Source: Edaphobacter acidisoli (GTDB lineage Bacteria; Acidobacteriota; Terriglobia; Terriglobales; Acidobacteriaceae). Taken from it: a stretch of DNA of 64,000 bases. This document shows positions 28,555-37,201 of this stretch, piece by piece. The notes beneath the pieces were generated by a model. It searched no databases. It saw only the letters and a list, made by a program, of their open reading frames with translations, and was not told the DNA's origin. The translations under genes and the position numbers were made by a program. Each line of letters starts with the position of its first letter. The stretch's first letter is position 1. Location of the stretch: NCBI RefSeq assembly GCF_014642855.1, contig NZ_BMJB01000001.1:372001-436000 (forward strand). The letters run 5' to 3'.

Positions 28555-29663
28555 TAGTCCTCGTAAATAGGAATGACGCGTGAAGAGCAGAAGTGGTCCT
28601 GGGCAGTCTTGCGCGCGGCTCTCGCCATGGCCCGAAGCCACTCTTCATCGCTCAATAAAGCGATGGACGCTGCAGACATCGCATCGATATCGCCCACCTC
28701 GAAGAGGAGCCCATTATGGCCGTCTTCAATCAACTCCGGAACTCCGCCGACGCGCGTGCCGATGGTTGGCACGCTGCAAGCCATCGCTTCGAGAGCCGCG
28801 AGGCCAAAGGACTCCATCTCGCTGGGCATGAGCATCAGGTCGGCGAGTGGCAGCAACTCGTTGACATTATCCTGCTTGCCAACGAAATGGATGCGGTCCT
28901 GAATGTTGTGCTCACGCGCGAGATACTCGGCATCGCTGCGTTCAGGACCGTCGCCAATGAGCATGAGTCGCGCAGGTACAGACCGATTGACGCGTGCGAA
29001 GACTTCAACCACATCCTGAATGCGCTTGACGGGTCTGAAGTTGGAGAGATGAACGAGCAGGCGTTCATCTGGGTTGGCAAAGCGCGGACGCATCGCACTG
29101 ACCAGGTCCGGCTTGCGGACATACACGTCGCAATTCACAAAATTGCGGATAACCTCAATTTCAGACTGAACGCCGAAAGCCTCGCGTGTGCGCTCGCGAA
29201 GATAGCTGGAGATGGCGGTAACTCCATCGGACTGCTCGATGCCGAACTTCGTAATCGGCAGATAAGAGCGGTCGATGCCAACCAGGGTGATGTCGGTCCC
29301 GTGCAGGGTTGTGATGAAGGGGAGAAGATGTCCGCGGCTGGCAAGCATCTGCCGTGCCAGTAAGGCGCTAACGGAATGGGGAATCGCATAGTGAACGTGC
29401 AATAGGTCGAGCGAATAAAACTCGGCAACTTCAGCCATGCGCGTCGCGAGCGCTAGATCATAGGGGGGATGCTCAAAGAGTGGGTAATTAGAAACAGCGA
29501 CTTCGTGAAAATGGATGTTGGCTTCGCGTCCAGTTAGGCGAAAGGGAGGCGAATAGGTGATGAAGTGGATATCGTGTCCGCGCGCGGCCAGCTCAATGCC
29601 AAGCTCTGTAGCGACGACTCCGCTGCCGCCGTACGTGGGGTAACAGGTGATGCCGATCTTCAT
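28512..29663 (-). CDS. bshA: N-acetyl-alpha-D-glucosaminyl L-malate synthase BshA
   Basis: 383 residues of GT4 glycosyltransferase fold. The N-terminus MKIGITCYPTYGGSGVVATE, then LLHVHYAIPHSVSALLA, and the C-terminal SEMESFGLAALEAMACSVP are BshA signatures. It joins UDP-GlcNAc to L-malate, the first step of bacillithiol synthesis. The next step needs a deacetylase; the gene immediately upstream is a ChbG/YdjC-type deacetylase rather than the LmbE-type BshB. It converges on the LytS-type kinase gene with a 43-base tail overlap. Confidence 0.93.
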   Translation of the reverse strand: MKIGITCYPTYGGSGVVATELGIELAARGHDIHFITYSPPFRLTGREANIHFHEVAVSNYPLFEHPPYDLALATRMAEVAEFYSLDLLHVHYAIPHSVSALLARQMLASRGHLLPFITTLHGTDITLVGIDRSYLPITKFGIEQSDGVTAISSYLRERTREAFGVQSEIEVIRNFVNCDVYVRKPDLVSAMRPRFANPDERLLVHLSNFRPVKRIQDVVEVFARVNRSVPARLMLIGDGPERSDAEYLAREHNIQDRIHFVGKQDNVNELLPLADLMLMPSEMESFGLAALEAMACSVPTIGTRVGGVPELIEDGHNGLLFEVGDIDAMSAASIALLSDEEWLRAMARAARKTAQDHFCSSRVIPIYEDYYDRVIARTASSTK

Positions 29664-29699
29664 AGGTTCCCTGTGTTCCGTAGATTTCTTCTCTGTCGT

Positions 29700-30620
29700 T
29701 TATACGACGTTCTCGCAGCGGGAATCGGTGGTGCATGCGCCCTGCGCCTCTGCGAGCTCTCCATAATGGATGAGCCGCGGCGCGTTTGGGTGCAGCAATC
29801 GAGCGGGAATCTCTGTCAGCAGAGCTTTCCGCTCGATGTCGCGATGACTGCGAAGTCGGGTCGTTACGCGATCGAGATCGGAGTCGTTATAGCCGGGATG
29901 ACAGCAAAGTTCGAAGGCCTCGGTGGAATCTTTGGGCAAGGCCCGAAGAATTGCGCAGAGGGTGCTGGTGTCAAGGTCTCCGGTCGCGGAGATGCCAATG
30001 GTGCCACTAGTCGTCCGCACCTTTCCGCTATGTATCGGCGGCTGGTGATCGAATCGCGAATGAAGCGTGCGAAGCAGCCGCACCTGCACCTGGCGGAGCC
30101 GATGTCCACGGCCGAGCGAGACACTCCATGACTGCTCGAACGGGTTGCGAATGGCGAAGATGCCTGTGCGCTCGGCAGCGCGGAGCAGAGGCCGCGTTAC
30201 GGCAGGGAAGAGGTGTGTGTGCTTGTGTGAATCGAGATGTGTAACGCGGATGCCTGCCCGCTGAAGCTTCTCAATCTGTGCCAGTGCTTCCCGTTCGATC
30301 TCGTCTTCGCGAACGCCCCCGCGGACAAGCGCCTGCACAAAGTCCAGTAGAGAGGGTCGAAACGACTTTCCGTCACGCCCAAGCAGCGAAGGAATGGTAT
30401 GCGGAGGGGAAACCGGATGCCCATCGGTCAGGACAACATGACACCCAACGCCGAGCGCAGGATTGGCTCGCGCAATAACTACGGCATCATCGAAAACATT
30501 TCCGGTTGCCATCAGGGTAGCAGAGGTGAGCACACCGGCCTGGTGAAGTTCCTGAACAGCGCGATTGACGCCTCGGGTAAGGCCGAAGTCGTCTGCGTTG
30601 ATGATGAGTCGGGGGGGCAT
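29700..30620 (-). CDS. ChbG/HpnK (YdjC)-family carbohydrate deacetylase
   Basis: 306 residues from the ATG at 30620; the frame extends further up but would then run back toward the tRNA. PRLIINADDFGLTRGVNRAV has the metal-binding Asp pair of the family, HLDSHKHTHLFPAV the metal-binding His, and VGCHVVLTDG another conserved strand. Family members deacetylate N-acetylglucosamine-containing molecules. It ends 36 bases before bshA on the same strand and is probably co-transcribed, so a role in bacillithiol synthesis deserves thought but is unproven. Confidence 0.9.
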   Translation of the reverse strand: MPPRLIINADDFGLTRGVNRAVQELHQAGVLTSATLMATGNVFDDAVVIARANPALGVGCHVVLTDGHPVSPPHTIPSLLGRDGKSFRPSLLDFVQALVRGGVREDEIEREALAQIEKLQRAGIRVTHLDSHKHTHLFPAVTRPLLRAAERTGIFAIRNPFEQSWSVSLGRGHRLRQVQVRLLRTLHSRFDHQPPIHSGKVRTTSGTIGISATGDLDTSTLCAILRALPKDSTEAFELCCHPGYNDSDLDRVTTRLRSHRDIERKALLTEIPARLLHPNAPRLIHYGELAEAQGACTTDSRCENVV

Positions 30621-30650
30621 GCAGTGCTGGGGCAACCGGCGGGGCGGACT

Positions 30651-30727
<77 letters not shown>

Positions 30728-30787
30728 GTCTCGTGCCAGTAGAACCAGTCTTTAGTGTAAGGGAGATAGCTGGCTTGTTCAAATTGC

Positions 30788-30817
30788 TTGACACGCCACC
30801 GCGTATGGTTGTGTAGT
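30788..30817 (+). promoter_or_regulatory. Predicted promoter of the fluoride riboswitch-crcB unit
   Basis: TTGACA at 30788-30793 and TGTAGT at 30812-30817 are separated by 18 bases and lie about 10 bases before the riboswitch. The match to sigma-70 consensus is 6/6 and 4/6. Confidence 0.55.
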
Positions 30818-30828
30818 AAAGAGAGTTG

Positions 30829-30909
30829 GCGTGGTGAAGGAGTTCACCCTTAACCGCTGCTCCCAGGTTCGCCTGGCGCAGATGATGACTCCTGACAGGG
30901 AAGCCTGTC
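30829..30909 (+). ncRNA. Fluoride riboswitch (crcB motif)
   Basis: Stem GGTGAA/TTCACC (30833-30838 with 30843-30848) has loop bases GGAG. GGAGT (30839-30843) can form the diagnostic pseudoknot with ACTCC (30888-30892). Between them lie TTAACCGC, a TTCG-capped hairpin and the conserved GATGATGACTCCTG. A GACAGG/CCTGTC hairpin (30894-30909) follows and could be part of the expression platform. The motif stands directly before crcB, a fluoride exporter, which confirms its meaning. No T run follows the hairpin, so control is more likely at translation. Confidence 0.9.
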
Positions 30910-31023
30910 GCGGGGTCTATTCCACGGCAAAATCCCTGACAAAATCTGAGTGTGGCATTGCAGTTCACGGCGTGGTGCGCCGGCGGGATTGAAATGTTCA
31001 GGCAGCTTGAGGGAGATGGTGTT

Positions 31024-31401
31024 TTGCAAAAATACTTCTACATTGCAGTAGGTGGTGCTCTTGGCTCGTTGGCCCGGTATGGGCTCGGCGTATTGGTGAC
31101 AGACCGCGTCGGAGCGCGATTCCCTTATGGGACGTTCATTATTAACATCACCGCCTGTTTCATCATCGGCTTCTCCCTGGCCTTTCTCGGACGGCGCACG
31201 GACTTGAGCGCAGCCTGGCGGTTCCTGATCCCCGTCGGCTTTGTCGGTGCCTACAGCACGTTTTCAACCTTCGAGTGGGAGACCTTTACAAAGCTGCAAG
31301 CTGGGTCTTTCAGCATCGCGTCACTCTATGTTGTGTCGAGCGTGCTGCTGGGGTTACTCGCTGTATGGTGCGGTGTAATGTTTGCGCGAGTCTTCGCCTA
31401 A
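31024..31401 (+). CDS. crcB: Fluoride ion exporter CrcB (Fluc)
   Basis: About 125 residues with four membrane helices. GGALGSLARYGLG, YGTFIINITACFIIGF (the GT..N segment) and GAYSTFSTFEWE are diagnostic of the Fluc channel that relieves cytoplasmic fluoride. I prefer the TTG at 31024, giving MQKYFYIAVGG, with GGGAGA 7 bases before it; in-frame starts at 30994 (ATG) and 30952 (GTG) would lengthen the N-terminus unusually. It is controlled by the fluoride riboswitch upstream. Confidence 0.94.
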   Translation: MQKYFYIAVGGALGSLARYGLGVLVTDRVGARFPYGTFIINITACFIIGFSLAFLGRRTDLSAAWRFLIPVGFVGAYSTFSTFEWETFTKLQAGSFSIASLYVVSSVLLGLLAVWCGVMFARVFA

Positions 31402-31403
31402 GG

Positions 31404-33086
31404 TCACTCGCGAAAGAGATGGTTCAGGATGGCGTTCATCACTGGGTCGATGACCACCACATCCGCAGGATAGGACCAGAAGCCGATGAGGTCGCGCACC
31501 AGTTCATTCACGCGTTTCTTGATCCCTTCGCGAAAAACCAGTTGTTCCTCACTGGAGAGCTGGCTCAGCTGCAAGCCGTTCAATGTGCTATCGATTGGGT
31601 TGATGTGAGTCGGCGTGTAACGTATCGGCCCAAGCTCACCCGTTTCGCTTATAGACGAGCTTGTCAGAACGTTGCGCGCCACCATGCGTCCGCGATCGTA
31701 GTCGTGCACACGATACCGTTCCTCAAAGAATCCGAGGAACGCGGACAACTCTGCGCCGGCTAGCAACTCTTCTGAGACTGCCATGCCGTAGATGCGCATA
31801 TAGTCGCGTTCGCCCAGGTTGGCCGCTGTTTCAAACGCCAGTACTGTATCTCGAAACGCCTCCGCGGCAAACGTCCCAAGGCCCAGTAAGTCAATCTCTT
31901 CGCGGTACTGATGTTCAATGCGCGTCCTGGCATCCGCCAGGCTTTCTGCGCTAATCCTCGCCACGCGTCGTCCTACGCCGTTCTTAGGCTGCTTGAAGAG
32001 CACCTTCAGCAGGCCGTCTGCCGTTCGCTTCAAACTGGCGCTCTTCAGCTCGCCGGTTTGCAGCTTCTCTGCAATCTCAGTGGCGCGCGCGTCCAGCAAC
32101 GCGATCTGCTCGTTCATCTCGACGGCAGCGATCCAATCCTGAAATTCAGATTGCCCTAGCAGCACCTTCGCCAGGCGTCTCATCATGTGAAAATAGTCCG
32201 CATATTCTTCACGAAAGCTCGAGTCAGCACTCGAATTCCTGCCATGCGGCGAGACAAACAAATAAAAACGGCTACTGTTGTGCCAGTGCTTATCGATAGT
32301 ATCGACCAGTTTTTTTGCCATTCCAAGCGGCTCGTTTTGTAACACGCCGCCATCGGTATAGGTGAAGCGAGAGGGATCATCGGTCCAGGGTTCCAGGTTG
32401 CTTCGGATGTAATCCCGGCGAAAGCGGTCCAATTCCTTGGCACGAAATGCCAGCGGATAGGATCCGCTGGCGACAGCGGCATCACGGATCTCCTCCCACA
32501 CTTCCTTGTTGTCCGTCTCCTCCACGCTCAGCACGCGGGTCATCTGGTCTTCGTGCCGCGTAAAGATAAACTTTCCGCTCGGCTGCATATCGTAGCCGTA
32601 GTCCACGCCGTTCAGGTTAGTCAGTGTCAGGCCCAGCGAAATGGATCGTGCTGCGGCCATGTGGGTCACAGGCGCCGGCCACTCTCCTGTCTTATAGCGA
32701 TCGGTCAGCGTCTCGGCAGCGATTCGCTCCACCATGTTCGATGAGAAGATCGAGCGGAGCGCCGATTCGCCTTCCGGTGAACCGTCGTCTTCCGCATTGA
32801 GCAGACCGACCAGGTCAATTTGCTTGACCCACACGTTGTACAGAGGATTATCGTAGGGGCCGCGAAACTCATTGGCCGCATACAGCATCTTGTTCGCGAC
32901 AATGGCAGCGGTCATGCCGCCAGAGGATGCTCCCGTCAGCACATCGACTTCAATGCGTTCATCCTCAGTCGTCTCCGGCGAGACATTATGTTGATGGATA
33001 GCGTCCAGCACTTCATACAGAACGCCTGCCTCGTAGCTCCCCAGCGATACGGCCCCTGCAATCGTAATTGCTAGACGTTTCGGCAT
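31404..33086 (-). CDS. Patatin-like phospholipase family protein
   Basis: 560 residues. The N-terminal LAITIAGAVSLGSYEAGVLYE is the oxyanion-hole segment, GASSGG near residue 53 the nucleophile elbow GXSXG, and YTDGGVLQNEPLG the Asp of the Ser-Asp dyad. The C-terminal half (about 300-560) is mostly helical and charged, longer than in small patatins, and has no signal peptide. It probably hydrolyses acyl lipids in the cytoplasm or at the inner membrane. It converges on crcB with two bases between the stops. Confidence 0.88.
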   Translation of the reverse strand: MPKRLAITIAGAVSLGSYEAGVLYEVLDAIHQHNVSPETTEDERIEVDVLTGASSGGMTAAIVANKMLYAANEFRGPYDNPLYNVWVKQIDLVGLLNAEDDGSPEGESALRSIFSSNMVERIAAETLTDRYKTGEWPAPVTHMAAARSISLGLTLTNLNGVDYGYDMQPSGKFIFTRHEDQMTRVLSVEETDNKEVWEEIRDAAVASGSYPLAFRAKELDRFRRDYIRSNLEPWTDDPSRFTYTDGGVLQNEPLGMAKKLVDTIDKHWHNSSRFYLFVSPHGRNSSADSSFREEYADYFHMMRRLAKVLLGQSEFQDWIAAVEMNEQIALLDARATEIAEKLQTGELKSASLKRTADGLLKVLFKQPKNGVGRRVARISAESLADARTRIEHQYREEIDLLGLGTFAAEAFRDTVLAFETAANLGERDYMRIYGMAVSEELLAGAELSAFLGFFEERYRVHDYDRGRMVARNVLTSSSISETGELGPIRYTPTHINPIDSTLNGLQLSQLSSEEQLVFREGIKKRVNELVRDLIGFWSYPADVVVIDPVMNAILNHLFRE

Positions 33087-33135
33087 CTCCCATCGGTCCC
33101 GGGAGAATTAAAACACTTTGCCGCGCGTGAGGCCA

Positions 33136-34233
33136 TCACCCATGTTGGGCAGGTACAGCCGCGGTAACGTCCTCGCTCCGCGCCTTCACCGCTGCGGCTA
33201 ATTTTCGGAGTGCGTCCACAGTTTCGTCCCAGCCGATGCAAGCGTCCGTAATGCTTTGCCCGTAGATGAGCGGCTTGCCTGGAACCAGCTTCTGCGCGCC
33301 TGCAACAAGGTTGCTCTCGATCATCACGCCAACAATGCGTCGATCGCCTCCAGCAATCTGCTCCGCAACATTCCTGCAAACAATAGGCTGCCGTGTGTGA
33401 TCTTTATTGCTGTTGGCGTGGCTGCAATCAATCATTACGTTTTCCGAAAGCCCCGCTTTGGCCAACTGCCGACAGGTCTCTTCAACCGACGCGGCGTCGT
33501 AGTTCACGGTCTGCCGCCCGCCACGCAGGATGATGTGGCAATCAGGATTGCCGCTGGTCACAAAGATTGCCGACTGGCCATGCTTCGTGTGGCCTAGAAA
33601 ATTGTGGCTGTGTCCGGCCGACATGATCGCCTCAATCGCAATCTGCACATTGCCGGAAGTCCCATTTTTGAATCCCACGGGACACGACAGCCCAGACACC
33701 AGTTCGCGGTGCACCTGACTCTCCGTCGTGCGCGCGCCAATCGCCCCCCAGCTCACCAGGTTGGCAACGTACTGCGGCGAAATCATGTCGAGGAACTCCG
33801 TCCCGGCAGGCACACCCATCTCTGCGAGATCCAACAGCAGGTGCCGCGCCTTCCGCAACCCATCATTAATCCGGAACGACTCATCCAGATACGGGTCGTT
33901 GATCAGCCCCTTCCATCCGAGCGTCGTACGTGGCTTTTCGAAGTAAACGCGCATGATGATGCAGAGATCGCGCGAAAGCTCCTCCGTCACCCCCTTCAGC
34001 CGCTCAGCGTATTCTCGCGCGGCCTCCGTGTCGTGGATCGAGCACGGGCCTACAACCACGATCAAGCGGTTATCTTTGCGGGCCAGAATATCGCAAATCT
34101 CGCTGCGTGCCTTAAACACGGTCGCCGAAGCGCGCTCCGTGATGGGCAGTTCCTCCTCCAGAAAAACGGGCGGGAGAACAACTTTGGTCCATTTAATACG
34201 CAGATCGTCTGTGGGATATAGCATGGGATTCAT
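33136..34233 (-). CDS. 3-deoxy-7-phosphoheptulonate (DAHP) synthase, type I AroF/G/H class
   Basis: 365 residues. IVVVGPCSIHDTEAAREYAE, MRVYFEKPRTTLGWKGLINDP and GFKNGTSGNVQIA are the family signatures, including the metal and phosphoenolpyruvate ligands. It condenses PEP and erythrose 4-phosphate, the first step of the shikimate pathway. The N-terminal part (about 1-30) is of the kind that carries feedback inhibition in E. coli enzymes; which amino acid acts here cannot be told. It lies 49 bases upstream of the patatin gene on the same strand. Confidence 0.95.
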   Translation of the reverse strand: MNPMLYPTDDLRIKWTKVVLPPVFLEEELPITERASATVFKARSEICDILARKDNRLIVVVGPCSIHDTEAAREYAERLKGVTEELSRDLCIIMRVYFEKPRTTLGWKGLINDPYLDESFRINDGLRKARHLLLDLAEMGVPAGTEFLDMISPQYVANLVSWGAIGARTTESQVHRELVSGLSCPVGFKNGTSGNVQIAIEAIMSAGHSHNFLGHTKHGQSAIFVTSGNPDCHIILRGGRQTVNYDAASVEETCRQLAKAGLSENVMIDCSHANSNKDHTRQPIVCRNVAEQIAGGDRRIVGVMIESNLVAGAQKLVPGKPLIYGQSITDACIGWDETVDALRKLAAAVKARSEDVTAAVPAQHG

Positions 34234-34417
34234 TACTTTAGGAGATGCCAGCCTCCGATGAGGGGCAAAACAAGCAAGACCTTTCTCCTTCTAATCCTAC
34301 AGCTTTTGGGGATGAAAGCCGAGCCTGTACCATCAGATAGGCCGCAGCTACAGTAGTGTGCGGCCATGGTCGAACGAGTGGACAGTCGACCAGGCCGCTC
34401 CAGTCGAAAGCGAGAGG

Positions 34418-35674
34418 ATGCCAGCCAGCCATCTAGCCATATGGGCCGTCTTTGCCGCAAGCATCGCGCTGATGCTGCTTCGTCCCCGCAATATTCCTGA
34501 AGTCTGGTGGGTCTCAGGCGGGGCCATGTTGATGGTGGCACTGCGGCTCATCACGCCGTGGGAGGCGGCACATGCAATCGCCAAAGGAACAGACGTGTAC
34601 CTGTTCCTGGCTGGCATGATGCTCCTGGCTCAACTCGCCCAATCGCAGGGTGTCTTCGACTGGCTTGCCGCCTTCGCCGTGGAGCACTCGCGTGGCTCGC
34701 GCATGCGCATGTTTGCCCTCGTCTACGCCTTTGGAACGCTGGTGACGATCTTCCTGTCGAATGATGCAACCGCAGTTGTCCTGACTCCCGCAGTTCTTGC
34801 TGCAACCAGAAAAACAAAGGCAGATCCTCTGCCCTATCTGCTCATCTGCGCGTTTGTCGCAAACGCGGCAAGCTTCGTATTGCCCATCTCAAACCCTGCG
34901 AACTTGGTGGTATTTCATTCGAACGTTCCTCCGCTGGCAAGCTGGTTTAGCATGTTTCTTGCCGCGTCGGTGGCTTCAATTGTCGTGACGTTCTTTGCCC
35001 TGCGTTGGTACTGCAACAAACCGCTGCAAGGTGAGATGCAGCACGAAACCAATCATGTACAGATATCAAGAGCAGGTTGGCTCACGCTCGGAGGACTGGC
35101 TGTTGTCGCGGGCGTGCTGCTCACAGCCTCGGCGCAAGGCAAGGATCTTGGTCTTCCAACCTGCATGACTGCCGTTGTGATTGCCATCGCCATCTCGGCG
35201 ATGGAGCGTCGTAATCCCCTTGCGTTGCTTGGCAATATCTCATGGGGCATCATTCCACTGGTCGCTGGACTCTTCGTACTGGTTGAAGCTCTGGGTGCAG
35301 CAGGCGCACTCGGCCAATGCCAAGCCGCTCTGCTCGCGCTTCAGCATTGGAAGCCGCTTACGGGTGCGGTGACAACATCGTTCGCCATCGGCATCGGGGC
35401 CAATCTCATCAACAATCTCCCGCTAGGACTCATCGCCGGAGCTGGAGTAGTCCATGCACACATCACTGGCGCATTGCGAAATGCTGTTTTAATTGGAATC
35501 GATCTCGGGCCAAATCTCTCCGTCACCGGCTCGCTGGCGACGATTCTGTGGTTGATGGAGATTCGCAAGGAAGACATCCACGTCAGCGGATGGACATTCC
35601 TCAAAGCAGGTTTGATTGTGATGCCATCTGCGCTTGTAGTCGCGACGCTCGCAGCCATTTACCTGGGATGGTAG
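34418..35674 (+). CDS. ArsB/NhaD-type (ion transporter superfamily) permease
   Basis: 418 residues from the ATG at 34418 (GAGAGG just before it; a GTG at 34358 would add 20 polar residues). About 11 membrane helices are visible. DVYLFLAGMMLLAQLAQSQG, the TIFLSNDATAVVLTPAVLA segment and VLPISNPANLVVF fit arsenite/antimonite or related SLC13-like permeases. No arsR or arsC is nearby, so the arsenic role is an assumption. It is divergent from the DAHP synthase gene. Confidence 0.82.
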   Translation: MPASHLAIWAVFAASIALMLLRPRNIPEVWWVSGGAMLMVALRLITPWEAAHAIAKGTDVYLFLAGMMLLAQLAQSQGVFDWLAAFAVEHSRGSRMRMFALVYAFGTLVTIFLSNDATAVVLTPAVLAATRKTKADPLPYLLICAFVANAASFVLPISNPANLVVFHSNVPPLASWFSMFLAASVASIVVTFFALRWYCNKPLQGEMQHETNHVQISRAGWLTLGGLAVVAGVLLTASAQGKDLGLPTCMTAVVIAIAISAMERRNPLALLGNISWGIIPLVAGLFVLVEALGAAGALGQCQAALLALQHWKPLTGAVTTSFAIGIGANLINNLPLGLIAGAGVVHAHITGALRNAVLIGIDLGPNLSVTGSLATILWLMEIRKEDIHVSGWTFLKAGLIVMPSALVVATLAAIYLGW

Positions 35675-35824
35675 TCTTGGCGCGCAGGTTGATGATGACG
35701 CTGAAGTTTCAGGCTTTCTTAAGCCGATTTTCTTAGCCTGTTTATAGCCGGATTTTGCGAGGCATACAGGTAGCTTCCCGCCTCAGCAAGACCAAGGGAA
35801 CAAAGTTCTGAAAGGATGACCAGA

Positions 35825-37201
35825 ATGAGGCCAATTCGAATCCGTATTCGCCAATCGGCCAGGGTTTATGCAACAAGCCTGTCGCTCATATTTGCTGCAG
35901 TCTGCGTGAATCTGGCTTCCTCTCAAACGGCTACGCCTGCGGTGCAAGGGCCTGCTATCATCACGCTGCAGGAAGCGATACATCGCGCACAGGCTAATGA
36001 GCCAGTGTTTGCTGCGGCCGTTGCGCAGAGCAAGTCTTCCGCGCTCGATCGTTCCATAGCAAAATCAGCTCTGTTACCGAGTGTCATCTATCACAACCAG
36101 GTGCTCTATACCCAGCCGAACGGTCTCTTGAACCAGGCTGGCCAGGGAGCTGGAGCGCAGCCCTCACCTCGGTTCATCGCGAATAACGCTGTCCGTGAGT
36201 ATGCAAGCCAAGGAGTTGTCAATGAGACTATCGGCCTCAAGTCTCTCGCTGCAGTTCGTCAGGCCGATGCAACCGCAGCGCAGAATGCAGCGGAGTTGGA
36301 GGTCGCCCGCAGAGGATTAGTCACAGCAGTCGTGAGTCTCTACTATGGAACGTTTGCTTCCGATGCGAAGCTTACCGTGGCCCAGCGTTCTGCAAATGAA
36401 GCCGCCAGCTTTACAGATCTCACCCAGAAGCGGGAACAGGCAAGGGAAGTGGCTCATGCCGATGTAGTCAAGGCCCAGCTTCAGCAGCAGCAGCGTCAGC
36501 GCGATCTCTCCGACGCCTCCGTGGCTGCTGAAAAGATGCACCTGGAATTAGCTACACTCCTCTTTCCCAACCCGCTCACGCCATATACCTTGCAGGCACC
36601 TGAAAGCGTTGCTCCACTTGCTTCTCTTGCCGATGTCGAAACGGCAGCAGCCCGCAGCAATCCAGAGCTCAAAAGCGCTCTTGCCGCTTTGCAGGCGAGC
36701 AATGCTGATGTACTGGCCGCACGTGCGGCTTACCTGCCTGATCTTGGACTCAACTTCACCTACGGTATCGACGCTCCTCAATTTGCGGCAAAGGGGCCAG
36801 ATGGTGTCCATAATCTCGGATACTCTGCCAGCGTCACACTCGACATCCCCGTATGGGACTGGCTGGCTACCGACCATCGCGTCCGCCAAAGCGAGATTCG
36901 CCGCGATGCCGTTCGCGTTGCTCTGACTGCAACGCAACGTCAGTTCATCGCGCACCTGCAGGAGACTTACAGCGAAGCGAAGGCGGCGCAGGATCAATTG
37001 AAATCTCTGGATGACAGCGTGCAAACCGCAGAAGAAAGTCTGCGTTTGACCAAGCTGCGCTATGCCAATGGCGAGGCAACCGCTCTTGAAGTAGTGGACG
37101 CCGAAACCTCACTCATGCAGGTAGAAGATGCACGTGCCGACGGCATGGTTCGCAATCAGACTGCAATTGCCAACCTGAAGACACTCACAGGAGAGCTATA
37201 G
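35825..37201 (+). CDS. TolC-family outer-membrane efflux protein
   Basis: About 458 residues with a Sec signal peptide (about 12-34) and two repeats of long amphipathic helices plus short beta strands (ITLQEAIHRAQANEPV, later VVDAETSLMQVEDARAD). The ATG at 35816 is two codons upstream of that at 35825; AAAGG at 35811 fits the second better. It is first in a TolC-adaptor-RND operon, so it should form the exit duct of a tripartite efflux pump. Its TAG is directly followed by the ATG of the adaptor. Confidence 0.92.
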   Translation: MRPIRIRIRQSARVYATSLSLIFAAVCVNLASSQTATPAVQGPAIITLQEAIHRAQANEPVFAAAVAQSKSSALDRSIAKSALLPSVIYHNQVLYTQPNGLLNQAGQGAGAQPSPRFIANNAVREYASQGVVNETIGLKSLAAVRQADATAAQNAAELEVARRGLVTAVVSLYYGTFASDAKLTVAQRSANEAASFTDLTQKREQAREVAHADVVKAQLQQQQRQRDLSDASVAAEKMHLELATLLFPNPLTPYTLQAPESVAPLASLADVETAAARSNPELKSALAALQASNADVLAARAAYLPDLGLNFTYGIDAPQFAAKGPDGVHNLGYSASVTLDIPVWDWLATDHRVRQSEIRRDAVRVALTATQRQFIAHLQETYSEAKAAQDQLKSLDDSVQTAEESLRLTKLRYANGEATALEVVDAETSLMQVEDARADGMVRNQTAIANLKTLTGEL

